From assembly GCA_023079485.1 (NCBI GenBank), contig CM041115.1, positions 30,866,826-30,930,825 on the forward strand: a DNA stretch of 64,000 bases, in the 5' to 3' direction. Position numbers and translations under genes: made by a program. Numbering within the stretch: position 1 is the stretch's first letter; every line of letters begins with the position of its first letter. Of the stretch, positions 20,691-28,770 are shown one piece after another. The DNA comes from Archilochus colubris. Taxonomy: Eukaryota > Chordata > Aves > Apodiformes > Trochilidae. Under the pieces are notes generated by a model. That model had not been told where the DNA came from, searched no databases, and saw nothing but the letters and a program-made list of their open reading frames with translations.

Positions 20691-21590
20691 GTTAGACTGT
20701 TACAAACTGCCCCATGCCTCCCCCAAAGCAAAATTACAAATGTTACAGTATTCTATTCCCATATCAGCAAAAGAAGGTATCATAGAAGTAATTTCTGACC
20801 TGAAACAAAGAGGTATCATTGTGCCTTGCCACTCACCTTACAATTTCCTGATTTGACCCTATTTGGTTTAAGAAAACCAAATTCTAAGTGGAGAACGACC
20901 GTAGATCATAGAAAATTGAAAGCTGGTACTGAGAGATTAACTGCAGCTGTTCCAAACATTGCAGATTTGGTGCTAGAAATACAGGAAGCAGCACACCCAG
21001 TGCTTACTTATCTTGATGTGAAAGATACGTTTTTTCAAATTCCCATTGATTCTGAGGATCAAAACTATTATGCTTTTACTTGGGATTGAATACAGTATAT
21101 TTTCAGCACGTTGCCTCAGGGCGACAGACATTCTCCCACGCTTGCCCACCATGCTCTTGCACATGAGATGGGAAATATTCCAGAAATAAAAAGCAACCCA
21201 AATGTAAAAGTCTATCAATACATTGATGATGTACTGATAGGTGGTCAAAATGAGTAAACAGTGAGAGCAGCTTATGATGCCATAATTGGGCACTTAACGA
21301 GCTTGCAAATAGAAACTCCTGTGGATAAAAGGCAACCTCCCTCCCAGAAAACAATATTTCTAGGAATCAAGTGGAAAAGCGTGACATGGAATATCCCTAA
21401 TGATACTCTCTCTCACCTAGGAGAAATAGAGGCACCCACTAATAAAAAGGAATTACAAGAAATCATGGGAAGTTTGAAATATTGGCGAAAGCACATACCT
21501 GACCTGTCAATCATTGCTAGGCCATTATACGACGTGTTAAGGAAACACTGGGAATGGAATAAAAATCCTGATGAGACATTAAAACTCTAA
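20691..21590 (+). pseudogene. pol: ERV-C reverse transcriptase remnant (YIDD)
   Basis: Ordered RT motifs occur in several frames: KEGIIEVISDLKQRGIIVP (fingers, 20629-20856), WRTTVDHRKLKAGT and LTYLDVKDTFFQIPID (family LDVKDAFF, first catalytic Asp retained; 20826-21089), STLPQGDRHSPTLAHH (about 21105-21152), then the YIDD box at 21219-21230 in VYQYIDDVLIGGQNE, and FLGIKWKSVTWNIPND with GSLKYWRKHIPDLSIIARPLYD (thumb, 21261-21590). Stops near 20855, 21087 and 21255 and a frameshift near 20830 break it. Catalytic residues are present but the frame is not intact. Confidence 0.85.
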
Positions 21591-22440
21591 CACCTAGAGG
21601 CACAGACCTTTCAAACCCTGGAACCCCTTTACCCAGAGGACCCAATAATAATAGAATGGGTTTTTTCCTTGAGTGCTTTATCAAATCACTTTTGGAAAAG
21701 GGGTCTAGCTGGAGCCACAAGACCCATATCTTTTTATTCTCAATCATTAAAGGACTCAGAGAAATGGTATTCAATCCTGGAAAAGGGTCTGGGACTTAAT
21801 AAGATAAGCAAGGTAATTAAAAAACAAAAGGTAATCCTCCAAGGACCTTTTAAGGTTACTAACCAGGTACTGTCCAGAAAGCCAACTCCTGAAGGGATTT
21901 CTCAGAAGGGAACAATTAGAAAATGGTATAGCCAAAATGAATATTTTTCTGAACTTTTCCAAATTGAAGAAGGCCCAGATAAACAATTGAAAATTCAGGA
22001 ACCAATTGGATCTACAAATGGAAATTATTTAATAATGAAAACTCCTAGCCCTCTTAAAGAAGCCCCAGAGTACTACAGTAATATGAATGCAGCCTGGTTC
22101 ACAGATGCTTCTTCTCAAAGGGAAAGAAAAGTATGGGTTTTTTTAAGTCTGCTGCAATTAAGCTTTCCACAGGCAAACAAATAATAAATCAAGATGAAGG
22201 AAGTGCACAAGCAGGAGATCTGGATGCTGTTTTGAACGTATTCGTAAAAGAAAAAGCCACTAAGGAACCTGTATGTATCTATACAGATTTGTTTGCTGTC
22301 TTTAAAGGCTGTGTAGAATGGGTGACATTTTGGGAAAATAATAATTGGGAAATTAATAGAATGTCTGTAAGGCATACAGAGAAGTGGCACGAAATACTAC
22401 AAATTGATAAACAAAATCCTAATTTTCATGTAGGATAGGT
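21591..22440 (+). pseudogene. pol: ERV-C RNase H remnant
   Basis: The 21669-22184 frame runs through a connection region (WKRGLAGATRPISFYSQSLK) to AAWFTDASSQRERKVW (family FTDGSS, first Asp kept). After a frameshift the frame 22133-22438 has EGSAQAGDLDAVLNVF (family SSQAAEL, with the acidic residue displaced), VCIYTDLFAVFKGC (family YTDSWAVANG, Asp kept) and WENNNWEI. After a stop, SHQSNLKDEVSKHNN (His/Asp end motif) follows at about 22447-22490. A recognisable full-length but broken RNase H. Confidence 0.75.
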
Positions 22441-22490
22441 ACCTTCTCACCAATCTAATTTAAAAGATGAAGTAAGCAAACATAATAACT

Positions 22491-23414
22491 AATTTGTCGG
22501 ATTGGCAAGAATTAATGTAATTGAAATCAGAGATGCTCTCAATCAAGGTGAAACCCAAGAATGTGGAAAACTACTAGAATGGCTTAATTGCAAAAGAGGT
22601 CATTCAGATATTTTTGATTTGTATAAAGAAGCACAATCTCGTGGTTGGTCTGTATCACGAGAACAATGTAAAATAATAATTTCCTCATGTGACTTGTGTA
22701 AAATTCGCTTGTGAGAACATCTTCTGACTGCTGACAATTTACATCTCAGAGATGGTAAGACATTATGGTCTACTTGGCAAATAGATTATAGGACCTTTCT
22801 GGAGGTCAGGAAATAAGCAGTATGTTATTGCCATTGTAGAAGTTATCTCCGGGTTACTTTGTGCTGAAGCTTATGCAAAAGCAAATAGGGAAAATACTGT
22901 TTCTTTCCTGAAAATGTTTTTTGGAGTTTTGCCTGAAACTAGCAGTATTCAATCTGCTACTGGGACTCATTTCACTTCCCACCTGGTCCAGCAATGGGCA
23001 AAAAGTGAAAATATTAACTGGGCATTTCGTATTCCCTATCATCCACAGACAAACAGCATCAATGAATGAACAAATGGGTTACTTAAACTCATTAGGCCTC
23101 ATGAAGGTAAATGGGATGAGAGACTCAATTATGCTATTGCCACGGTCAACAATAGGTGGGGTGTAAATGGGTGTCCCAGCATGACAGCATTCTTCCCCCT
23201 GTCACCTAATCAGAATAACAACACTGAGAAGAAGCCTCCCAGAAACGTCAGAGGAATTTTGCAGCCTGGCCAAGCTGTTTGTGTGAATTTACCTAACATA
23301 GACAGAATTAAACTCATTTTGCAAAATCCACTGAATTCAAACACATGGGTGGCAGCTGACATGAATGATAAACAGCAAAAAATTAGCACAAACTGGATAA
23401 TCTGTGAGGAATAA
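22491..23414 (+). pseudogene. pol: ERV-C integrase remnant
   Basis: The zinc domain (22502-22714) keeps HSDIFDLYKEAQSRGW and the ISSCDLC cysteine pair, but its second His is not obvious. The core has WQIDYR (first catalytic Asp, near 22780), ATGTHFTSHLVQQWAKSE where the family has SDxGTHFTS (second Asp replaced by Ala), and PYHPQTNSINE ending in a stop at 23067-23069 right after the catalytic Glu. The C-terminal SH3-like domain (23181-23414) reads LQPGQAVCVNLPNIDRIKL and STNWI. Frameshifts and stops make it inactive. An intergenic stretch, not a full env, follows. Confidence 0.8.
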
Positions 23415-23605
23415 GGTTCAAGTTATCTCTTTCCCTATGTACTGTAAACAAATGTTTACTTTTTGGTCCTTTGTGCAATTAGGTTTTGTGTGTTGGGACA
23501 GAATGAGGTTGAATTAATGTGACTGCAGACTTCAGTAATCCTAGGACATCAAAATAAAACACCCCTGGTGTACACTCTCAGATTTGGCTACTCTGAAACT
23601 GACAC
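23415..23605 (+). other. ERV-C post-integrase stretch
   Basis: About 190 bp without a recognisable frame, where env would begin if present. Confidence 0.4.
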
Positions 23606-23818
23606 TGGAAGAAATTACTTACTGCTGGCTGGGAGGCTAGCCACCTCTCTAGCCTAGGCAAAGTAATTTATAACATCGTGATTTTGTTTATGATTGCTCC
23701 TGGATTGCTGTTACCTGTAATACATTTTATTGGTGGTATAATATCAGATGTAATTTGTATGTGTATGAAATGGGCCTATGTTATGTTTGTGATTATTTCA
23801 TTGTATCTTATTTTATAA
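23606..23818 (+). pseudogene. hydrophobic frame after integrase, possible Env TM tail
   Basis: An open frame of about 70 codons (ATG at 23690, stop 23816-23818) contains two long hydrophobic stretches: VIYNIVILFMIAPGLLLPVI, and CMKWAYVMFVIISLYLIL. A Gly-Trp segment (TAGWEASHLSSLGK) precedes them. This resembles the membrane-spanning end of a gammaretroviral-type TM protein, but there is no ectodomain and the AT-rich composition favours hydrophobic codons by chance. Most of an env would have to have been deleted. Confidence 0.3.
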
Positions 23819-24256
23819 TCATTATTATCATTCTTATAGTTTTTATTACTATTGGTATTGCTATTATTAGTTCTCATGTATAATCAACATTTTCTCCTTT
23901 TAAATTAATGGCTAAGATTCTGTAAATGTCTATACTTTACCATTCTTTCTACCCATGTTGCAAATGTCACTGAGGCAATTGCTTTGTACATGCACATACC
24001 TTATTCTATTAAGTTGATACTTTGTAACTTTTAATATATGCTCTCTGCAGACCTTTTAGACTTTACATGATATATCTAGATACATTGTTGCAAAAACTTC
24101 CCAATGCTGGTGAAGGGAAAAAAGAAAAACAAACAAACGAACAAAACCAGATAAGCAAACAAAAAATCAAAACACCACCCAATAATGAACATCACAGCAA
24201 TAGATTTGTATATATATGTTTATCCCCAAAACACACTCCCCTGGCCTCAAAACCCA
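23819..24256 (+). other. ERV-C 3' untranslated, A/T-rich stretch
   Basis: It contains an ATT/ATC-rich run (about 23820-23880) and an A-rich AAAC/AAAG region (24117-24180). No gene assigned. Confidence 0.5.
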
Positions 24257-24271
24257 CGGGGTGAAGGGATG
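24257..24271 (+). promoter_or_regulatory. candidate polypurine tract of ERV-C
   Basis: A purine-rich run (GGGGTGAAGGGATG) directly precedes TGATGGGG, the proposed 3' LTR start, as expected for the plus-strand primer. Confidence 0.55.
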
Positions 24272-25041
24272 TGATGGGGTCAGGTAAATACGATGTGGCA
24301 AATGTGCGGTACAACAGACCCCGCCTCTAAACACGTGTTACAAATATCCTGGGTTTTGAGCCAGGAAAGCCGTGCAATGGGAAGAACTGCTGCCAGCCAG
24401 GCAATTAACAGATTTTTACCCAAAACTTAACTAGCTTTTGGGCTGTATCATGCCTGCCAGGCACCTACAGGTAAGACCGCTAATCAGGTCACCTACTGGT
24501 ACACGGCCAAGACAAAGATAATAAATTTAGCAAGGTAACAAGCACGGAAAGATTACAATAATTAAGAGGAGTTCTTGGGATGGCAAAGTCTGTGTGCCAG
24601 TAATTTATGAAAAGACAGAGACGTGGGTTCTCTCTTCCCCCACCCTTCTCTCACCACTTCAGCTTCAGCTACGGGACAGCATCAGCAGAGGGAAGAGGCG
24701 AGAACAGCAGCCAAGCAGGAACGGCGGGTCCTACGCCCACCCCCCCTCCAGCCAGAGGCCAGGGCCTGCGAACGGTGATAAAACTTAACTGCTCTCTTGG
24801 TTTTTTCTTTCCTTTTCTTAACAACTCCCTCCCCAGAGTGACTAATTTAGGTAAAATCTCTCCTCTTGTAAAGTTTTTTTTTTCCTTTTAGAGGTGGTGT
24901 TATTGTCTCCTTTCCCTGAAATAAATCTTTGTAATTTGCTTAAATCATAAAGCCTGTTATTTCTCTAAATTCATGTGATGTCTATGAGCTGTGGCTGATT
25001 TTTCCTCACAATCAAAATATACAATAGCTCAGATTGTAACA
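24272..25041 (+). mobile_element. ERV-C 3' LTR
   Basis: It begins TGATGGGGTCAGG and ends GATTGTAACA. From 24402 it matches the 5' LTR closely. Its first 130 bp include CCCCGCC and a TCCTGGGTTTTGAGCCAGGA palindrome-like element not present in the 5' copy. AATAAA lies at 24920-24925. Total length (770 bp) is close to that of the 5' LTR (762 bp). Confidence 0.8.
24920..24925 (+). terminator. poly(A) signal AATAAA in ERV-C 3' LTR
   Basis: Same position as 18096-18101 in the 5' LTR. It would direct 3' processing of the proviral RNA. Confidence 0.6.
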
Positions 25042-25046
25042 GTTTG
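25042..25046. repeat. target-site duplication GTTTG (right of ERV-C)
   Basis: It matches 17454-17458. ERV-B sequence resumes immediately after it. Confidence 0.7.
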
Positions 25047-26369
25047 TAATCACTTCACGATGCCTGGATTATCAGGGTTCCCTGTTCGACCTCACTGTGT
25101 TATCAAGGCAATCCACTTACTGCAGGTGGCATCAGTGTAGATGAGATTCTCCCCTTCAACATCCACTTGGGAACTGGCAGACGGGGTACCAGGAGGAGCG
25201 TTGCCTCAGCTCAAACTCCTTCAGAAGCAGTCAATATTTCTCTTTCAGTTGGAATGTAATTGGTCTCTGAACCTTTATACTGCTGACTCCAAAACCCGAG
25301 GAGTCGACCTCGAGTCTCATGGGGTGCTTTCTGTCAGAGGCTCCAGATTAGGACCATTATCACCAGTTGAAGTGTAGAACACATTTTTAATCTCCTGTCC
25401 TGTTCAGACCCGTCCCAGGGCCACTGCATGGACTCTCTCTCGTTTTATCTGCTCAAAGGTCAGAGCCCCATGCAAATAATTTTTTCTTTTGTGTGACTTC
25501 ATAAAAGGGTTTTACAATCTGAGTGTACCCAGGAATGTCTATCCTCCAAAATCCCACCAGATCCAAGAAGGTCTGTGTTTCTTTTTTATTCTTGGGTGAA
25601 GACATGGTTGCAATTTTATTGACCCCATCCATAGGGATGTGCCAGTGCCCATCTTGCCATCTAACTCCCAGGAACTGGATGTCTCTGGCAGGTCCCTTTA
25701 CCTTCTTTCTTTTGATAGCAAAACCAGCTTCTAAGAGTATGCAGATTACTTTCCTGCCTTTTTCAAAGACTTCTTCAGTTATATTACCCCATACAACAAC
25801 AATATAATCAGTGCACTGCAGATGGTCTGGAGCTCCAGTGCAGTGTAGATCAGTGCACTGCCACCCTGGCAGATGGTGGGACTGTGCTTCCACTACCTAA
25901 GGTAGTTGGTTCCAGGTGTACTTGATGCTCCTCCAGGTGAAAGCAAATTGGGGCCTGCACTCTGCTGCTATGGGAATGGAGAAAATATTCTGACTTGAGC
26001 AATGTTGATAGTTGCATGTCACCTGGCTGCCTTAGACTCCAGTTCATACAGAAGCTCCAACATAACTGGAACAGCAGCATTCATGGATGGTATAACTTCA
26101 TTTAGACCACAGCAGTCCACAGTTAATCTCCATTCTCATTAATCTCATCAGGCCATACAGGACTGTTGAAAGGTGAGTGAGTCTTGCTGATCACCCCTTG
26201 GACATCTAATTGGCAAATAAGGTTTTATGTGGGGAGCAGGGAGTCTCTGGTGGTACGGTACTGGAGATGATGTACAGTGTTAGAAGCAGTTGGTACCTGC
26301 TGTTCCTCTACCCTCATCAGGCCCACCACAGAAGGGTCATCTGAAAGACCAGGCAAGGTAGACAGTTGG
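25047..26369 (-). pseudogene. pol: ERV-B reverse transcriptase and connection remnant
   Basis: On the - strand, from right to left: a protease-RT linker (STLPGLSDDPSVVGLMRVEEQ, 26225-26407), fingers (VISKTHSPFNSPVWP, near 26180), AECRPQFAFTWRSIKYTWN (near 25930), then DYIVVVWGNITEEVF at about 25790. In this family that last motif is YIDDIIVWGN, so both catalytic Asp of YxDD are Val. FLGVRWQDGHWHIPMD and FLDLVGFWRIDIPGYTQIV (thumb, 25453-25893) follow. Connection pieces with LLLVPRLPVPKWMLKG continue to GNPDNPGIV at about 25060, where ERV-C cuts in. Multiple stops are present. Confidence 0.85.
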
Positions 26370-26798
26370 TCAGTGCCCTCGGTTTCCACAGCTGCTATAT
26401 TCCACATATACCCTTTTTGGGTCCTTGAAATACCCTTTCTGGAGAAAGTCTATACCAAGAATGCAGGGAGCATCTTGCCCAGTCACTATACAGTTGGTCT
26501 CCCAGTCATTCCTGATCAGGGCCAGTCCAGCCTCCACCACAGTCAGTTCTTGAGACCCTCCTGTGACTCCAGAGATGGTGACAGAGTCTTCTCCTTTGTG
26601 ATTCAATGGCAGCAATGTGCACTGTGCACCAGTGTCTGTGAGGGCTCTGTATCTCTGTGGTTCTGCTGTGCCAGGCCACCAAATCCACACTGTCCAGTAA
26701 ACTTGGTTATCCCTCTCCTCCACCTGACTGGAGGCAGGTGTACTCTGTACAACACCCACACTGAACAGAAGGGTTTGTGTGGCAAACTGGACTCTCAT
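26370..26798 (-). pseudogene. pro: ERV-B protease remnant (unusually open)
   Basis: A 142-codon uninterrupted - strand frame. It contains YRALTDTGAQCTLLPLN, with an intact DTGAQ active-site motif, ISGVTGGSQELTV as a flap-like region, and APCILGIDFLQKGYFKDP, the conserved ILGxD motif. Length and motifs fit a full retroviral aspartic protease with its flanks. It is the best-preserved domain of ERV-B. Without a working gag or RT it is still part of a dead provirus. Confidence 0.8.
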
Positions 26799-27467
26799 TG
26801 TTACTTCCTTGACTCACAGTTGGGCTGGAGACCCATCTGCTGGGGCCAGCAATGGGTGTTTCTTGGGAGACTGGAGCAGCCATCCTTCTGGAAACATTAT
26901 CACCATTTTATATCCTCATTGTAAGGATTTCAACTTTTTACCGCAGACAAAAGGCATTTCCTAAGACTCTAAGTACCGCTTACCTCCCAATTACCTTGTC
27001 AATGCCCCCATCTCTGATAACGATCCCAGCTGCGGCATCTCTCTGCCCTCCAGCTCTATCATATCCGCCCTCTTGTCCCAGACACTCAGCATCTATGCAG
27101 TCAGTGATTCACCTTCATCGCCAGCATAATCCTTTCTTAAATTTCTTATCTCTTTCAGAGGCAGAGATTGGACAATTACCCCAGGTTCCGAATCACTCTC
27201 CTGTGTCGTTCCTGCCTCGGGCTGACTCTCAGTGACAGGATTTTCTGTTATCTCTGAGTAACCATCATCATCATTCCTCCTCAGGCGGTCCGATTTCTTG
27301 AGATGCTTTCTGCGGGCTGTGACAGTGGGACAAGGGCTGGTTCTGAGCCAGTGGGGGAGGTGTCCCTGGCAGCGGGAGCGGGGGCAGTTTCCCTGCACAA
27401 ATATCGAACATTGAACCACCCCTGGAACATGTTCAGGCACAGTAATAACCAAAACATATAACACCAA
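26799..27467 (-). pseudogene. gag: ERV-B gag remnant
   Basis: The - strand frame 27093-27467 ends with LPLKEIRNLRKDYAGDEGES, which matches the (L)RKDFxRxxGES motif of a common avian ERV gag. The following AWILSVWDKRADM and EGREMPQLGSL (near 27020-27090, in a shifted frame) match its WLLRCWDNGA and EARQLGSLAR segments. Upstream residues are Pro/Glu/Ser-rich. Much of capsid is missing before the protease, so gag is internally deleted and frameshifted. Confidence 0.7.
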
Positions 27468-27801
27468 CCATCACTGAGGCCTCCAAACTCTCTCTGGTGG
27501 GTCGAACTTGACAGAGAAAGGTGCAAAATCATTTTTCATTCATCACGCATTCATCACAGACCCTCAAACGCTTCAATTTCCAACCAAATTCATTACTACA
27601 GAAATCACTGTTTTAACAGCATAGAAAAGTAATATGATTGGGAGATGGTACCATATATAACAACATGCATGGATGAGTAAATTCAGAAAGGCAGTATATA
27701 ACAAGTCTTTCACTCATGCCATTTTGAAATCCATTTTTCTTTTTTCAGTTTCCAACTTTCCAAAATTTTCAATTAAAAGAAAAACTTAAATCTTAGCTGC
27801 A
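27468..27801 (-). other. ERV-B 5' leader
   Basis: About 330 bp between the gag remnant and the primer-site region. No coding frame supported. Confidence 0.4.
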
Positions 27802-27813
27802 CACCAGGTGCCA
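27802..27813 (-). promoter_or_regulatory. candidate tRNA primer-binding site of ERV-B
   Basis: On the - strand TGGCACCTGGTG lies 7 bases after the 5' LTR end. Primer sites begin with TGG just after the LTR, but I cannot match this one to a specific tRNA. Confidence 0.3.
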
Positions 27814-28019
27814 GATATTCTGTCACAGTTTAGCAGTTTGGGTGGGCTATAAAAATAGGACAGTAGTAGTGTGTACTCCCCCCCCACATACCCTTGTAAG
27901 GGAAGAGAAAAGGGGAATAACGACCGGACACTTTAAGTTAGAAACTTAAAACAATTTGATAAAGATTTACTAACACAGGGGAAAGGCAATAACATAAGGG
28001 ATAAAGAATATATATGTAC

Positions 28020-28021
28020 AA

Positions 28022-28044
<23 letters not shown>
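28020..28044. repeat. (AT)n microsatellite in ERV-B LTR
   Basis: About 12 AT units followed by ACAC-type repeats. Absent from the other LTR, so expanded after insertion. Confidence 0.85.
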
Positions 28045-28058
<14 letters not shown>

Positions 28059-28164
28059 ACCAGATAGGGCTCTGAGGAGCATGTGGTGAGCTGATGGTAA
28101 AGAACAGCAGCACAGTCAGAAACATTGGAAAGAAAAGAGGGAGCAGCTGCTGCCTTTCCCTATC

Positions 28165-28172
28165 TTTATATA
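28165..28172 (-). promoter_or_regulatory. TATA box of ERV-B 5' LTR
   Basis: TATATAAA on the - strand. The matching site in the other LTR (near 15894) has lost it. Confidence 0.5.
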
Positions 28173-28280
28173 TAGAGTATGGTCAGGAAATGGGTGGGAA
28201 TAGACCCTTCCCTTTGTATTCTACCCCTCTCAGAGTACAAAAGCCCTCATTCTTTAGTTCTTCTTGTTCAGATGATGATG

Positions 28281-28610
28281 GGGAGGAATCAGTTGTCTTC
28301 ATCTGTAGCTATACAAACTAGATAAATTCTTGATTTCAAGATAGAAACTTTGCTGAAGATGTCTAAGACTGCATTCTTCCCCTGGAAACGAGTTTGCCAT
28401 GTCTTAGTGCATTTCTATTTGCTAGTCAGAGTGACAATGATACTTCTGCCCAGACAAGAACTGTCTCCTTTTTCAGTCACTAATTTATATTATGTACAAA
28501 TCTTTCATAAAGATTCTGCTTTCAGAGTGATCACTGATTCGAGTGGTTGTATCTCTAACTGTAGGCAGCTGGCATGGTAACATGGTCCAGAATCTTGGTT
28601 TCAGACAATT
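28281..28610. other. host DNA right of ERV-B
   Basis: No gene or repeat recognised. Confidence 0.4.
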
Positions 28611-28770
28611 GATATGATATGTTACGATATAATAAGATATAACACTATATAACATGATAAAATATAACACAATATATTATGAAATGACATAATGTGACAT
28701 AATATATAATTATATAACATACCATAAATATAATATGTCATATGTTATGTAATACGATATACTAGGATAT
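28611..28770. repeat. degenerate AT-rich repeat with GATATA/ATAACA motifs
   Basis: About 160 bp built of irregular GATAT, ATAACA and TATAATAT words, with many small inverted repeats. It looks like an eroded AT-rich minisatellite. Confidence 0.6.

Larger units (their letters stand above)
17459..25041 (+). mobile_element. ERV-C: younger provirus nested inside ERV-B
   Basis: Two LTRs (17459-18220 and 24272-25041) enclose gag, protease, RT (YIDD), RNase H and integrase remnants on the + strand. The unit is bounded by GTTTG duplications and lies within ERV-B pol. When it and one duplication are set aside, the ERV-B frame on the two sides is contiguous. A 5-bp duplication, the YIDD box and the lack of a full env are consistent with class III (ERV-L-like), but class I is not excluded. 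In their alignable part the LTRs differ by roughly a dozen substitutions plus one larger indel by eye, so it is younger than ERV-A and ERV-B. All genes carry stops or frameshifts. Confidence 0.85.
15599..28280 (-). mobile_element. ERV-B: older minus-strand provirus split by ERV-C
   Basis: LTR-like ends at 15599-16006 and 27821-28280 share an aligned block (for example ACTTTAAGTT, GATAAAGATTTACTAACACAGGG, TAACATAAGGGATAAAG). Reading the - strand from right to left gives LTR, gag, protease, RT, then the ERV-C insertion, then RNase H, integrase and LTR, the correct retroviral order. The total without ERV-C is about 5.1 kb. The protein motifs belong to a common avian ERV lineage that I would tentatively place near class III (ERV-L-like). 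No env is visible. No clear target duplication was found. Several catalytic residues are lost. Confidence 0.85.
27821..28280 (-). mobile_element. ERV-B 5' LTR (right copy)
   Basis: On the + strand it starts TGTCACAGTTTAGC and runs to about 28280, where alignment with the left LTR ends. It shares the GATAAAGATTTACTAACACAGGG block. A TATATAAA box on the - strand (28165-28172) and an (AT)n run (28020-28044) are present. The outer end reads ATG where the other copy has ACA. Confidence 0.75.

Noticed and set aside
26277..26924. 215-codon + strand frame
   Set aside because: It is antisense to the ERV-B protease, whose motifs (DTGAQ, ILGID) on the - strand explain the open sequence.
15599..28280. 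A target-site duplication for ERV-B (TGGAT against TGGGG)
   Set aside because: Only three of five bases match and the outer LTR end is eroded, so I do not claim one.
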